Part shown: positions 7,988 through 18,638 of the stretch, in pieces
Layout: each line of letters begins with the position of its first letter
How positions within the stretch are numbered: position 1 is the first letter of the stretch
NCBI RefSeq assembly: GCF_015476655.1
Contig: NZ_JABFHF010000004.1
Span: forward strand, 186,001 to 250,000
Direction: 5' to 3'
From: Aquiflexum lacus
GTDB lineage: Bacteria > Bacteroidota > Bacteroidia > Cytophagales > Cyclobacteriaceae
Length of the DNA stretch: 64,000 bases
The notes under the pieces: generated by a model
Seen by the model: only the letters and a program-made list of their open reading frames with translations
What the model was told of the DNA's origin: nothing
Databases searched by the model: none
Made by a program: the position numbers and the translations under genes

Positions 7988-9505
7988 TTAAATCAACTTT
8001 AATACCTCTTCCAAATACTCCCGGGTATTTGAAAGTCTTGGCACTTTGTTCTGTCCCCCGAGTTTTCCTTTCCCTCTTAGCCATTTTTCAAAAATACCAA
8101 CGTCCACAAAATGGATTTTGGGAGCTGTAAGGGCCATATCCTTATATCTCTTTGCATCATAATCGGAATTGATTTCCCTTAAAGTACTGTCCAAGATTTG
8201 AATGAACTTTTCCTGATCTGAGGGCATCTTTTTAAATTCAATGATCCATTCATGTGCTCCTTTGCTTTTGGAATCACCAAAATAGACAGGAGCAGCGGTG
8301 AAATTTGTAATCAGGGCATCAGTAGCTTCGGAAGCTGTTTGAACTGCCTTCTCAGCATTTTCTACGATCACTTCTTCACCAAATGCATTGATAAAATGCT
8401 TGGTTCGTCCTGATATTTTAATCCTGTATGGATAGGTATTGGTGAATTTGACTGTATCACCGATTTTGTATCTCCAAAGTCCTCCATTGGTTGAGATCAG
8501 AATTGCATAATTTTTCCCTACCTCAACTTCTGAGAGGGGAATGACTTTTGGATTTTCATTTTCCCATTCTTCCATGGGAATGAATTCATAAAAAATCCCG
8601 TAATCCAACATTAAAAGTAATTCTTCTGAATTCTTTTGATCCTGAATCCCGAAAAATCCCTCAGAAGCATTATAGGTTTCTACATACCTCATTCCTTCAG
8701 AAGGAATCAATTCCCGGAATAAATTCCTATAAGGGCCAAAGGCAACCGCTCCATGAAAAAACACTTCGAGGTTTGGCCAAACTTCCAAAATATTGCTTGC
8801 TCCTTTGAGTTCCATGACCCTTTGAAGCAGCACAATTGTCCAAGTGGGTACACCGGAAATGCTCGTCACATTTTCATCCATAACCTCCAAGGCAGTTTTT
8901 TCAATTTTGGATTCCCATTCACTCATGAGCGCTATTTCAAGACTTGGTGTCCTTGCAAACTGTACCCACATAGGCAGATTATGGGTAATCACGGCAGAAA
9001 TATCCCCAACCTGAATATCACTATCACCATTCAAAGGATTCTTTGCCAAACTTCCTCCTATGGTAAGACCTTTGCCAGTGAAAAGCTTACTTTCCGGGTA
9101 GTTATTAACATATAGTGAAAGCATATCTTTTCCACCTTTGAAGTGGCACTCTTCCAGAGATTCCTGTGAAACAGGTATGTATTTACTTCTGCTGCCCGTA
9201 GTTCCAGAAGATTTTGAAAACCATTCTATTTCTGTTGGCCAAATGACATTTTGAGTCCCTCTCATCGTTTTTTCGATATAGGGTTTCATTTGTTCATAGT
9301 CATGAATTGGAACCTGATCTGCAAAATCCTGATAGGAACGGATCGCACTAAATTGATATTTTTTCCCGAATTCAGTTCTTTTGGCTGCCGTGATGAGTTC
9401 ATCAAAAATCTGGTTTTGAGACTCAATCGGGTATTGCATAAAATTTTGGATCTGACCTACCCTGTTTTTAAAAATCCAGGTCATAAAGGAGTTGACAACT
9501 TCCAT
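7988..9505 (-). CDS. GH3 auxin-responsive-promoter family acyl-adenylate enzyme
   Basis: This 505-residue protein belongs to the GH3 family of the ANL adenylating superfamily. The ATP-binding loop SKSSGTTGSRSKYIPVS is at ~90-106, and other typical segments are YNASEGFFGIQ and YRIKISGRTKHFINAFGEE. Plant members conjugate amino acids to hormones. The role of the bacterial proteins is not established, but acyl-amino acid or lipid conjugation is plausible. Its start codon overlaps the lptB stop by one base (TGATG on the minus strand), so translation is probably coupled. This hints at a cell-envelope role, which is an inference. Confidence 0.87.
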   Translation of the reverse strand: MEVVNSFMTWIFKNRVGQIQNFMQYPIESQNQIFDELITAAKRTEFGKKYQFSAIRSYQDFADQVPIHDYEQMKPYIEKTMRGTQNVIWPTEIEWFSKSSGTTGSRSKYIPVSQESLEECHFKGGKDMLSLYVNNYPESKLFTGKGLTIGGSLAKNPLNGDSDIQVGDISAVITHNLPMWVQFARTPSLEIALMSEWESKIEKTALEVMDENVTSISGVPTWTIVLLQRVMELKGASNILEVWPNLEVFFHGAVAFGPYRNLFRELIPSEGMRYVETYNASEGFFGIQDQKNSEELLLMLDYGIFYEFIPMEEWENENPKVIPLSEVEVGKNYAILISTNGGLWRYKIGDTVKFTNTYPYRIKISGRTKHFINAFGEEVIVENAEKAVQTASEATDALITNFTAAPVYFGDSKSKGAHEWIIEFKKMPSDQEKFIQILDSTLREINSDYDAKRYKDMALTAPKIHFVDVGIFEKWLRGKGKLGGQNKVPRLSNTREYLEEVLKLI

Positions 9506-10242
9506 CAGTTAAAAATTTTGCGTTTAAGTTCAAAATGTTGGCCAAGATAAACCCTCCTGACCTGTTCATCTGCTGCCAATTCTTCAGCAGTACCCGCTTT
9601 CAATAATTGGCCTTCAAACATCAGGTATGCCCTGTCGGTAATAGACAATGTTTCATTCACATTGTGGTCAGTGATGAGGATGCCTATATTTTTTGTTTTG
9701 AGTTTGGCTACAATGCCTTGGATTTCTTCTACTGCTATTGGATCTACCCCAGCAAATGGTTCATCGAGTAGTACGAATTTTGGATCTACGGCCAATGCAC
9801 GGGCAATTTCAGTTCTCCTCCTTTCCCCGCCGGACAACACCATACCCAAATTTTTGCGCACATGGGTCAAACTGAATTCCTCCAGCAAACTTTCGGTTTT
9901 TTCCTTTCTTTCAATTTTGGTCATTTTAGTCATTTCCAAAACTGCAAGAATGTTTTCTTCTACAGAAAGTTTTCTGAATACAGATGCCTCTTGGGCCAAA
10001 TATCCAATCCCCAACTTTGCCCTTCTGTACATGGGAAGTTTGGTGATATTCTGATCTTCCAAAAAAATCTGCCCTTCATTGGGTTTAATAAGTCCCACAA
10101 TCATGTAAAAAGAAGTGGTTTTGCCAGCACCGTTTGGACCCAATAGACCAACAATTTCTCCCTGTTCCACCTCAACGGAAATGTTATTGACAACCTTACG
10201 GCCTTTGTAAATCTTGATAAGGTTTTCTGCCCTTAATTTCAT
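9505..10242 (-). CDS. lptB: LPS export ABC transporter ATP-binding protein LptB
   Basis: The 245-residue ABC ATPase has Walker A GPNGAGKT at ~35-42, signature [12 protein letters not shown], Walker [14 protein letters not shown] and switch ITDHNV. The D-loop wording and overall length are those of LptB, which powers extraction of lipopolysaccharide from the inner membrane with LptF/LptG. I start it at ATG 10242, which matches the family N-terminus, not at the ATG seven codons upstream. It is the first gene of a two-gene unit with GH3. LptF and LptG are not in the window. Confidence 0.92.
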   Translation of the reverse strand: MKLRAENLIKIYKGRKVVNNISVEVEQGEIVGLLGPNGAGKTTSFYMIVGLIKPNEGQIFLEDQNITKLPMYRRAKLGIGYLAQEASVFRKLSVEENILAVLEMTKMTKIERKEKTESLLEEFSLTHVRKNLGMVLSGGERRRTEIARALAVDPKFVLLDEPFAGVDPIAVEEIQGIVAKLKTKNIGILITDHNVNETLSITDRAYLMFEGQLLKAGTAEELAADEQVRRVYLGQHFELKRKIFN

Positions 10243-10265
10243 GTGTTTATAATTTATTTTCATTG

Positions 10266-10360
10266 GTCATCCCGATTGGTCGGGACATGTGACGGAATCT
10301 CGCAATGATAATCGTTCTAATATATGTCACTTGCATCATGCCTGTCTGCCTCAGGCAGGC
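10266..10360. repeat. Two small intergenic palindromes
   Basis: TCCCGA-ttgg-TCGGGA at 10270-10285 and CTGCC-tca-GGCAG inside 10340-10360 form short hairpins in the gap between recJ and lptB. A related CTGCC-gata-GGCAG hairpin recurs at 34129-34150. They look like members of dispersed, REP-like palindromic families. Neither has a T-tract, so they are not standard terminators. Confidence 0.6.
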
Positions 10361-10372
10361 TCGATTTCATAA

Positions 10373-12097
10373 TCAATCAAATTTTATGTCTTTCACGTAC
10401 AATTGCAGGCTGCTGTTGTTCCTAAAAGTATTCTCCCTGATCTCAAAAGCCAAATCAAAACGCATTTTTCGGTTGAGCATCTTATAAATAATTTCATCCG
10501 GATAGATATTTTTGTCTGCCATTCCAAAAGCAATACATACCGGTTTTGTTTCTTGTCCATCCTGCACTACATTGAATCTCAAGTGTTTGTCTTTCAGTAT
10601 CCTGACATTTTCAGCATAGACCTGTTTGACGCAGAAAATCGGTTCAGGATTTCCGGGGCCAAAAGGTGCCATCTGCTTTAAAATATTATAAAACTTATAG
10701 TTGATCTGATCCAGCAAGATTTCATCATCGATTTCCAGAACAGGTTTCATGTGGATATCTGTAATCCTCGAACTGACCACCTCTTCAAATTTGGATTGGA
10801 ATGCAGGGACATTGGCAACGGACATGGTCAGACCAGCAGCATATTTGTGCCCTCCAAACTGCTCCAACAGATCGCTACATTCGGAGATTGCCTCATAGAT
10901 ATCAAAATCAAATACTGACCTCGCACTTCCTGTGGCTTTACTGTTGGATTCAGTGAGAATGATGGTTGGCCTGTAATATTTTTCAATACACCTCGACGCG
11001 ACAATCCCAATTACCCCTTTGTGCCAATCCTCTTTAAAAAGAACCGTGGTTTTCATCTGTTTTACTTCTTCCATGGTCTGTATCATGGTCAAGGCTTCTT
11101 TGGTGATATTCTCATCAAAGTTTTTCCTTGCGGCATTCACCGAATCGACAATTTCTGCCCTTGCCAAAGCATCTTCCAATTCTTTAGAAATCAATAATTC
11201 CACTGAGGCTTTGGCATGTTCCAACCTTCCCGAGGCATTGATTCTTGGCCCGATTTTAAATACGATATCCGAGATTTCTATTTCTTTTTCAATCTGACTT
11301 CGAAGTATCAAGGCTTTGATACCTGGTCTTGGGTTGTTGTTGATTCTTTCCAGTCCATAAAAAGTCAACACCCTGTTTTCCCCCGTAATCGGTACAATAT
11401 CCGCAGCAATACTGATGGCAAGCAAATCCAGGTAAACCATCACTCTGGCAGGGTCTTTTCCCTGAAAAATAGAAAAAGCCTGAATCAATTTAAAACCTAC
11501 CCCACAACCACTCAATTCTTTGTAGGGGTATAGACAATCCTTTCTTTTAGGATCAAGTATCGCAACAGCAGGGGGGAGGTTTTCACCTGGTGTATGGTGG
11601 TCACAAATAATAAAATCAACCCCAAGTTCCTTGGCCAATGCAACTTTTTCCAAGGCCTTGATGCCGCAATCCAAAGAGATGATCAGCTTAAAACTATTTT
11701 CGGCAGCAAACCTCACTCCTTTTTCGGAAATACCATATCCTTCCTTATACCTATCAGGAATATAAAAACTGACATGAGGATAAAACTCTTTTAAATACCC
11801 AAAAACCAAAGCTACGGAAGTGGTGCCATCAACATCATAGTCACCGTAAACCATTATTTTTTCTTGGTTTTGGATCGCTGTCTGTAATCTTTCGACAGCA
11901 ATATCCATATCCTTCATCAAAAATGGGTCATGAAGTTTGTCCAAATCAGGTCTAAAATAATCCTTGGCTATCTGAAAAGTATTGACCTTCCTGTTGACCA
12001 ACATATTGGCCAAGGTCATGTTTACGTTGATTTCTTTTCCCAAGGATTCTACAGTTTCTAAATCAGCCTTGTCTCTGATCATCCATTTGTACTCCAT
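10373..12097 (-). CDS. recJ: Single-stranded-DNA-specific exonuclease RecJ
   Basis: The 574-residue protein has the DHH phosphoesterase motifs: GDYDVDGTTS at ~85-94, SLDCGIKA, CDHHTPG at ~170, and the DHHA1 segment ending in GGHKYAAGLTM. The C-terminal ~110 residues form the OB-type DNA-binding region. RecJ degrades single-stranded DNA 5' to 3' in mismatch, base-excision and recombination repair. The length and order of domains are normal. No operon partner is apparent. With RecG at 21.4 kb and the Fpg/Nei-like gene at 30.5 kb, the window holds three repair genes, but they are not adjacent. Confidence 0.95.
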   Translation of the reverse strand: MEYKWMIRDKADLETVESLGKEINVNMTLANMLVNRKVNTFQIAKDYFRPDLDKLHDPFLMKDMDIAVERLQTAIQNQEKIMVYGDYDVDGTTSVALVFGYLKEFYPHVSFYIPDRYKEGYGISEKGVRFAAENSFKLIISLDCGIKALEKVALAKELGVDFIICDHHTPGENLPPAVAILDPKRKDCLYPYKELSGCGVGFKLIQAFSIFQGKDPARVMVYLDLLAISIAADIVPITGENRVLTFYGLERINNNPRPGIKALILRSQIEKEIEISDIVFKIGPRINASGRLEHAKASVELLISKELEDALARAEIVDSVNAARKNFDENITKEALTMIQTMEEVKQMKTTVLFKEDWHKGVIGIVASRCIEKYYRPTIILTESNSKATGSARSVFDFDIYEAISECSDLLEQFGGHKYAAGLTMSVANVPAFQSKFEEVVSSRITDIHMKPVLEIDDEILLDQINYKFYNILKQMAPFGPGNPEPIFCVKQVYAENVRILKDKHLRFNVVQDGQETKPVCIAFGMADKNIYPDEIIYKMLNRKMRFDLAFEIRENTFRNNSSLQLYVKDIKFD

Positions 12098-12180
12098 TGG
12101 GCTAAATTACTAAAGTAAGGCACCAATAGTAACATTTGCATCCCAAATATTTTGAATTGAGATTGTCATTTGGCTTAAAC

Positions 12181-12212
12181 AAAAAAAGGCTACTCCATTA
12201 AATAGAGTAGCC
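12181..12212 (-). terminator. Terminator of the yceI-like gene
   Basis: A perfect 8-bp stem (GGCTACTC 12188-12195 with GAGTAGCC 12205-12212) is followed on the minus strand by seven T. It lies 33 bases after the stop codon of the YceI gene. Confidence 0.85.
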
Positions 12213-12245
12213 TGAAAAAGCTTGAGATAATTTACCTTTAAAATA

Positions 12246-12842
12246 TTACTGATTGAGAGCGACCAACTTCACTTCCAAACTCACGTCATCATAAATCAAC
12301 TTGTCAGCAAGATTTTCAAAATAATTGCCTGAACGGTATTTGATGTCAAACTTGGTGCGGTCAAAAACAATACTTGCTGTGGCGAAGATTTTTTCCCCTT
12401 GCACATCTACTTTAGCTGGAAAAGTAACTGGATTGCTGATTCCTTTGATGATCAGATTTCCTGTGATCTGATAGTCTGTTCCATTGGATGTTTTAGCTTC
12501 AGTGATTTTAAATGATGATTTGTTGAATTTTTCAACAGAAAAGAAATCATCGGATTTTAAATGATTGGTCAATCTTGCATTTGAATTTGCATCTGTAATA
12601 TCCTCTACTGTTATGGTGGTCATATCCATTTCAAACGAGCCGCCTTGGATTTTTCCGTTCTGATAATCCAACTGAGCATCTGAAATCAGGACTTTCCCAT
12701 AATGTTCACCGGTGACTTTTTTGGCACTCCACGTTACGGTGCTCTCAGACTTGCTGACTATGGCCTCGAATTCATTCTCTGAACCGACTATCACTGAAGA
12801 AAACATCAGTGAGATAAAGGAAATAATTGTGATAAGTTTCAT
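12246..12842 (-). CDS. Secreted YceI-family lipid-binding protein
   Basis: The 198-residue protein starts with a signal peptide (MKLITIISFISLMFSSVIVG). The YceI lipocalin-like domain follows (TVTWSAKKVTGEHYGKV near the start, then GNLIIKGISNPVTFPAKV and IVFDRTKFDIKYRSG). YceI proteins bind long isoprenoid lipids in an elongated beta-barrel and are often stress-related; the role here is not known. The start was moved to ATG 12842 because the 24 residues upstream lack signal character. It has its own terminator and is probably monocistronic. Confidence 0.9.
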   Translation of the reverse strand: MKLITIISFISLMFSSVIVGSENEFEAIVSKSESTVTWSAKKVTGEHYGKVLISDAQLDYQNGKIQGGSFEMDMTTITVEDITDANSNARLTNHLKSDDFFSVEKFNKSSFKITEAKTSNGTDYQITGNLIIKGISNPVTFPAKVDVQGEKIFATASIVFDRTKFDIKYRSGNYFENLADKLIYDDVSLEVKLVALNQ

Positions 12843-12951
12843 TGTTGATTTGGTTTGGAGTAAATGTAAAAGAGAGGTGTTAAAAACCTCTCTTATAGAC
12901 TCTTTTGAAAACAAATAGTTTAATCCAACTTAATATTTTTATTTAAATGGG

Positions 12952-15900
12952 TCAATTTATGATGACAGCGGGTAAATTCTGTGCTTTGAATTTTTCATTG
13001 TACTGTCTGATGTCATTTTCTATAAGCCCTTTCAAATCAGATTTATAACCTGCCCATTCCTTATCCAAATCTGCCAATCGTTGCTTTGATCCTACTGTCA
13101 ATCGAGGGTCATGCACATCCACAGTTCCCCTTAGATCAAAGTATTGGGCATTTAACTGACTTGGAAAATTAATGACATCCTGGAAATTACTTTGGCGGGT
13201 TTCTACCAATTTGGCTTCCCATTCAGTTAATTTTTGGATCAAATCCTGCCCTGCCTGATAAAGGTCCTTTGCATCTTCTTTTTCCTTCAGCAAAGAATTA
13301 TGGTGCTCAATCTGACTTTTGACTTTGCGCATGTCATTGACCGATTGATGGATATCTGTTAGGGATAAGGCAGCCTTTTCTAGCAAAGCCTGTTGTGCAA
13401 CCCAATCCTGAGGGCTGATGTTTTTGAGGTTTGGATCTTGAACTACCTCTATTTCGGTTTCTGATACAGCACCGTTGTAATTCAACCTGGCTTTGTACTT
13501 ACCCGGGGCAACACGGTGTCCACTGTAATCACCATAAACAAAGGCATTGGGAATGGGCAATAATGTTTCCCCTCTGAAATTCCAGGCAAATCTGTTCAAT
13601 CCTTTTTTGGATGGGATTACCTGAGCAGGTGAAGGTCCTCCAGAAAATGGCTTAAAGTTCTCATCTTTAATGGAGGAATAAGAACGGATAACTTTTCCTG
13701 ATGGGTCCAGAATTTCTAAAGTAACTTCCAGAGAATCCACTTCTTCAGGCAAATAATAATCCAAGATCACCCCTGTGGCCGGATTTTCTCCGATTCCAGG
13801 AGGAAGGTCCATCCATGATGGAATGTATCCTTCATATTTGTAGGTAGACTTTGGCGTATATATTTTCATGCTGGAGAAATTCCCATTGGACTGCTGCAAA
13901 GCACTTAAGTCATCCAAAATCCAAAAAGCCCTCCCAGCTGTAGAAACAACCATGTCATTATCCGCAAAAGCAATGTCAGTAATCGGAACTACAGGTAGGT
14001 TCAATTGAAGTTTCTGCCAATTGGTACCACCATTAAATGAAACATAGAAGCCCCTTTCGGCGCCTCCGTATAAGAGGTCTTTCACTTTTCTGTCTTCTCT
14101 GATAACCTTGATAAAATCATCTTTGTCCACTCCTGCATCTATTTTAGTCCAAGTTTTCCCATAGTCAGTAGTTTTGTAAGACATATTGGAAAAATCGTTG
14201 AATTTGTATCGGGTGGCTGCAATAAAGGCAGTTCCTTTCTCATGGGGAGAAACTTCAATAGATTGTATAAGGCTTTCTGGTAGCCCAGCCGGGGTGATGT
14301 TTTCCCAAGTTTTTCCACCATCCTTGGTGATATGAAAAAGACCACAATCACTGCCTGTATAAATCACTCCTTTTTCATGGATTGATTCAATGACATAGCT
14401 TAAGGTATTGTAATTCTCCCCTCCGGCACCTTCATTGGTGATGGGTGCTCCACCGGGACCTTGTTTAGATTCCTCATTTCGGGTTAAGTCAGGACTGATT
14501 TCTTCCCATGATAAACCTCCGTCAGTTGTCTTGAAAAGAATATTTCCACCATGGTAAATGGTGTTATAATCATGAGGAGAAGCAATAACCGGCGCATTCC
14601 AATTAAAACGGTATCTCATATCCTTGGCATCATAGGCCAAGATATTGGAAGGATATTGTCTGATATCTTTGCTATGCCCATCTTGGGTATTCAGGACATC
14701 AATTAGCCCCTGATAACATCCCCCATAGAGCAAAACCGGATTTTTGGGATCGAAAGCAATAAAAGCAGATTCACAACCCGGACCGATAAACCAATCCTTA
14801 TCTGTCAATCCAATGTAATTGTTCCGACTGGCAATGACCAATGAAGTATTGTCCTGCTGTCCACCATAAATCTTGTATGGAAAACCTTCGTCCACATTTA
14901 CCCTGTAAAATTGCGCTGAAGGTTGATTGTCCTGTGTCGACCAACTTTTGGCTCCATCATAAGTGATCTCAGCCCCACCATCATCTCCCAAAATCATATT
15001 CATGGGGTTTTTGGGATTGATCCAAAGGTCGTGGGTATCAATATGCCTTACCGGTACCACAGTAAAATTTTTGCCCCCATCGATAGATTTGGTCAAAGGT
15101 GAATTAAGCACATACACCACATCTGCATTTATCGGATCTGCCTCCACTTCCATATAATACCAAGATCTCGAAGTCAACAATTGATTGTTGGTCATATGTG
15201 CCCATGTCTCCCCACCATTATCCGAGCGATAGACACCGGCAACTGCTTTTTCAGCTTCTACTATGGCATAAACTCTTTCAGAATTAGCCCTAGAAACACT
15301 TACACCGATTTTTCCCATTTCCTCGGGGAGACCATTATTGATTTTGGTCCAGTTATCTCCACCATCCACAGATTTCCAAATGCCACAACCTGCACCACCG
15401 CTTTGTACCTGCCAAGGCAACCTGCGGTATTCCCAAGTAGCTGCATATAATATCCTGGGATTATTAAAATCCATACTTAGAGATGAAGCTCCTGTATTTT
15501 GATCTACGTACAATACTTTGGTCCATGTATTGCCCCCATCCGTACTTTTATAGATTCCCCTTTCTTCATTGGGCCCATGTGCAGCACCTTGGGAAGCTAT
15601 ATATATTATATCTGGGTTTTTGGGATGGATAATAACATCAGAAATATGTCTTGTCATTTCCAGACCCATGTTTTTCCAAGTCTTGCCTCCATCTGTGGAT
15701 TTATAGACTCCGTCTCCATAGGTGGTCATCACGCCACGAATGGCATGTTCGCCCATACCCACATAAATCACATTAGGGTCAGATTCACTGACAGCAATCG
15801 CACCCACAGAACCCGTTTTGAAAAAACCATCTGAAACATTGTGCCAAGAGATTCCTGCATCGTCAGTTTTCCAAAGTCCTCCTCCTGTATATCCTACAAA

Positions 15901-16098
15901 AAACACCTGATCATTGCCGGGAACTCCGGAAACAGCACCTGACCTGCCTCCACGGAAAGGTCCAATATTGCGCCATTTCAGTCCTTGAAATATTTCTGCG
16001 TCGAATGTTGGGGAAGGGGATACCGTAGATTTTCTTCCTTGGGAAAAGGAAGGAAAGGACATGAACAGCATCATGCCAAATAATATTATTTTTTTCAT
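12952..16098 (-). CDS. Large secreted BNR/Asp-box (sortilin-like) repeat protein
   Basis: The 1048-residue protein has a signal peptide (first ~20 residues, ending in PSFSQG). About ten Asp-box motifs follow across residues ~50-680, such as [24 protein letters not shown] and TKDGGKTW. These mark a two-domain beta-propeller of the VPS10/sortilin or glycosyl-hydrolase BNR type. The last ~250 residues hold a beta domain ([17 protein letters not shown]) and a helical segment around residues 900-1000. Such proteins are common in Bacteroidota and are annotated as glycosyl hydrolases, but no catalytic residues can be assigned here. It probably acts in the periplasm or outside the cell. The gene appears to be transcribed alone. 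Confidence 0.85.
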   Translation of the reverse strand: MKKIILFGMMLFMSFPSFSQGRKSTVSPSPTFDAEIFQGLKWRNIGPFRGGRSGAVSGVPGNDQVFFVGYTGGGLWKTDDAGISWHNVSDGFFKTGSVGAIAVSESDPNVIYVGMGEHAIRGVMTTYGDGVYKSTDGGKTWKNMGLEMTRHISDVIIHPKNPDIIYIASQGAAHGPNEERGIYKSTDGGNTWTKVLYVDQNTGASSLSMDFNNPRILYAATWEYRRLPWQVQSGGAGCGIWKSVDGGDNWTKINNGLPEEMGKIGVSVSRANSERVYAIVEAEKAVAGVYRSDNGGETWAHMTNNQLLTSRSWYYMEVEADPINADVVYVLNSPLTKSIDGGKNFTVVPVRHIDTHDLWINPKNPMNMILGDDGGAEITYDGAKSWSTQDNQPSAQFYRVNVDEGFPYKIYGGQQDNTSLVIASRNNYIGLTDKDWFIGPGCESAFIAFDPKNPVLLYGGCYQGLIDVLNTQDGHSKDIRQYPSNILAYDAKDMRYRFNWNAPVIASPHDYNTIYHGGNILFKTTDGGLSWEEISPDLTRNEESKQGPGGAPITNEGAGGENYNTLSYVIESIHEKGVIYTGSDCGLFHITKDGGKTWENITPAGLPESLIQSIEVSPHEKGTAFIAATRYKFNDFSNMSYKTTDYGKTWTKIDAGVDKDDFIKVIREDRKVKDLLYGGAERGFYVSFNGGTNWQKLQLNLPVVPITDIAFADNDMVVSTAGRAFWILDDLSALQQSNGNFSSMKIYTPKSTYKYEGYIPSWMDLPPGIGENPATGVILDYYLPEEVDSLEVTLEILDPSGKVIRSYSSIKDENFKPFSGGPSPAQVIPSKKGLNRFAWNFRGETLLPIPNAFVYGDYSGHRVAPGKYKARLNYNGAVSETEIEVVQDPNLKNISPQDWVAQQALLEKAALSLTDIHQSVNDMRKVKSQIEHHNSLLKEKEDAKDLYQAGQDLIQKLTEWEAKLVETRQSNFQDVINFPSQLNAQYFDLRGTVDVHDPRLTVGSKQRLADLDKEWAGYKSDLKGLIENDIRQYNEKFKAQNLPAVIIN

Positions 16099-16230
16099 TG
16101 TAAAGGTTGGTTAATTGGTGTTCTGAATTTGGTGAAAAAAGTTTATAAAGTATAATGAGGACATTTAAATCCAAGGATATTTTTTTGGTTAGCTATAATC
16201 TCTCTTTTGAGATATGTTTCAAATTCTCCA

Positions 16231-16293
16231 AAACCGCCTAATTTATATAAATTGCGCTGGTTAAACCGCCTAATTTATATAAATTGCGCTGGT
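16231..16293. repeat. Tandem 31-bp duplication upstream of an ATPase gene
   Basis: Two identical 31-base copies (16231-16261 and 16263-16293) sit with a period of 32 bases, directly ahead of the ATPase start at 16316. Each copy contains the perfect palindrome AATTTATATAAATT and ends in GCGCTGGT, which can pair with ACCAGC just after the second copy. The position suggests a duplicated operator or promoter element. Confidence 0.85.
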
Positions 16294-16315
16294 AAACCAG
16301 CCCAATTAACAAAAA

Positions 16316-17449
16316 ATGGAATTTAGACGGTATCTCCAAGACAAATTAGAATACCAAATTGGCAAACAGAAAGTACTGATGCTATATGGAAGTAGAAGGA
16401 CAGGAAAAACTACAATCATCGATTGTATTCACGTAAATCATCAAAACGAATCATTAATCTTATTGGGTGAAGATATTCAGGTGGCAGAATTACTTCAAAT
16501 TCGTACTGTAGCTAATTACCGTCAATTGATCGGTGATAAAAAATTGGTAATCATAGATGAAGCGCAAGCAGTTCCCAATATTGGGAAAATCCTAAAGCTA
16601 ATGATAGACAATGTGAAAGGAATCACCATTATTTCCACCGGTAGCAGTAGTCTGGATTTGGTCAATGATGCGGGGGAACCTTTGGTTGGTAGGCAAAAAG
16701 AATATCAACTATTCCCCTTAGCGCAAACCGAATTTGGGAAATCCGAAAACCTTTTGGAAACTGCCAACAGACTTTCCGAAAGATTGATTTATGGTAGTTA
16801 TCCTGAATTGACACAGATGGATAGCCTTGATGAGAAGGAGGAGTATCTCAAATCCATGGTAAACTCTTACCTCCTAAAGGATTTATTGGCTTTGACCAAT
16901 GTGAAAGGTTCCGATATTCTGATCAAGCTTTTAAAACTATTGGCTTGGCAGGTGGGAAGTCAAGTCAGTACAGTAGAGCTTGGAAACAGTCTTCAGATAA
17001 ATAAAGAAACGGTGGAAAGATATATGGATTTACTTTCGAAGGTCTTTATTATTTTTCCGTTGGGAGGATATAGTCAAAATCTAAGAAAAGAAGTCTCCAA
17101 GAGTAAAAAATGGTATTTCCATGACAATGGAATCCGGAATGCCCTTATCAATAATTTTAGTCCTATACACCTGAGAAATGATCTTGGGGCACTTTGGGAG
17201 CAGTATTTCATCTATGAAAGAATGAAATTCAATGCCTCACAAAGCCATTATCCTCAATACTATTTTTGGAGGACCTATGATGGACAGGAACTGGATTTAT
17301 TGGAAATTGACAGCCAACAACAGATGCAGGCATTTGAATGTAAATGGGGAAAATCCAAAGCAAAAGTACCTGTAGCCTTTGCCAAAGCATACCCGGATGC
17401 AAAATGGGAACTGATTGAAAAGGAAAATTATTTGGAGTGGATTACTTAA
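16316..17449 (+). CDS. AAA ATPase with DUF4143 (archaeal-type ATP-binding family)
   Basis: The 377-residue protein has Walker A GSRRTGKTT at 25-33 and Walker B KLVIIDEAQAV at ~75-85. A winged-helix-like middle region follows, then a C-terminal DUF4143-type nuclease-like domain with YYFWRTYDGQELDLLEI and FECKWGKSK. The E-x-D...E-x-K pattern of this last part is the restriction-endonuclease-like core. Family members are widespread and often stand alone; their job is uncertain, with toxin-antitoxin-like and mobile-element links suggested. The gene is isolated and preceded by the tandem duplication. No partner gene is visible. Confidence 0.85.
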   Translation: MEFRRYLQDKLEYQIGKQKVLMLYGSRRTGKTTIIDCIHVNHQNESLILLGEDIQVAELLQIRTVANYRQLIGDKKLVIIDEAQAVPNIGKILKLMIDNVKGITIISTGSSSLDLVNDAGEPLVGRQKEYQLFPLAQTEFGKSENLLETANRLSERLIYGSYPELTQMDSLDEKEEYLKSMVNSYLLKDLLALTNVKGSDILIKLLKLLAWQVGSQVSTVELGNSLQINKETVERYMDLLSKVFIIFPLGGYSQNLRKEVSKSKKWYFHDNGIRNALINNFSPIHLRNDLGALWEQYFIYERMKFNASQSHYPQYYFWRTYDGQELDLLEIDSQQQMQAFECKWGKSKAKVPVAFAKAYPDAKWELIEKENYLEWIT

Positions 17450-17592
17450 GCTAATTATTAAAATATTTAAATATCGAGTGAAACCTTTGAATCAGCAGCA
17501 GTAAAGATTAGGTCTCTTTGCTCCCCTAAATTTTCATGCCTTTATCCAAAGGCCATAGGTAGGATAGGACTCAGCCAAAAGATAGATAGGCT

Positions 17593-18558
17593 TTATTTCA
17601 AAGAATTAACCCTTTCCAAAAACTCCATCACAACTTTTAAAGTCTCTTCTTTATTGTCATTCAGGGTGCTATGGGCTGCATCAGGGATTTCCCTGAATGT
17701 CGCATTGGGAATCAGGCTTTGATAATATTGAACAGTAGCCGGTCTGGCTTCATCGTATTGCCCGGTAAAAAGCAGAACAGGAACCGATATCGTTCCCAAT
17801 TGGTCCAATCGGTCATAGTTTCTCAAAGTGCCTGTTGAAGTAAATTCACTAGGTCCCCACATGTATTCGTAGATCACTTTTCCGGATACTAAATTCAAAT
17901 GACTTCTGTCGATTTTTGGCCTTTCTTTACGGGTGACATATAGGCTGTAATAGAGTTTAACCGCTTCCTGATAGTCAGGATGGTCATATTCATTGATGGA
18001 TTCATGGTATCTGATGACCTGTTGTACAGAATCCGGTAAAGTTGCAATTAAAGTATCCGCATCCGCAATCCAAGAATCTGTACTGAATAACGGACTACTG
18101 AAAATAATGGCCTTTACTTCATCCGGGTATTTCATATAATAATCCATGCCCAGCATGGTTCCCCAAGATGATCCGTAAAGCACAAAATCCTTTATTCCCA
18201 AATGCTTACGAAGTGATTCAACCTGCTCCACATAGTTTTCAATCGTCATTAAAGAGGTATCGCTAATAGCACTTGACCTTCCTGAACCCAATTGATCGAA
18301 AAATACAATTGGCCCCTCATATCCAATTTCCTTCATTGGTTCAAATCCAAGACTTGTTCCTCCTGGACCACCATGTAAAAGAATAATTGGGGCTTTTTCC
18401 CCCTCTCCAAAAACTTCGTACCAGACTCTTCCACCATTGACTTCAACAAACCCCTCTCCTGGTAAAAGTGGATTTCCTGGAGAACAGGAAATATATAAAG
18501 ATAAAAATAGGAGGCTTAGGAGCTTAATGGCGCTGGAATAATTTTTTGGCTTCATCAT
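17593..18558 (-). CDS. Lipoprotein alpha/beta hydrolase, proline iminopeptidase-like (S33)
   Basis: The protein of ~321 residues opens with a hydrophobic signal and a lipobox, LYISC, so it is predicted to be a lipoprotein. The alpha/beta hydrolase core has the oxyanion segment LLHGGPGG, the nucleophile elbow YGSSWGTMLG, an acidic residue near FTGQYDEARP and the final histidine in PDAAHSTL. These match the S33 proline iminopeptidase group, which removes N-terminal proline or cleaves similar amides. I start at the paired ATGs near 18558/18555 because the four upstream residues add nothing to the signal peptide. The substrate is unproven. Confidence 0.85.
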   Translation of the reverse strand: MMKPKNYSSAIKLLSLLFLSLYISCSPGNPLLPGEGFVEVNGGRVWYEVFGEGEKAPIILLHGGPGGTSLGFEPMKEIGYEGPIVFFDQLGSGRSSAISDTSLMTIENYVEQVESLRKHLGIKDFVLYGSSWGTMLGMDYYMKYPDEVKAIIFSSPLFSTDSWIADADTLIATLPDSVQQVIRYHESINEYDHPDYQEAVKLYYSLYVTRKERPKIDRSHLNLVSGKVIYEYMWGPSEFTSTGTLRNYDRLDQLGTISVPVLLFTGQYDEARPATVQYYQSLIPNATFREIPDAAHSTLNDNKEETLKVVMEFLERVNSLK

Positions 18559-18638
18559 CCAATAAATCAAAGCATTTTTATGGATAAAGGAAAATTCTTT
18601 GCACCAAAGACCTTGAATCCATCATTAGGCGAATTACA

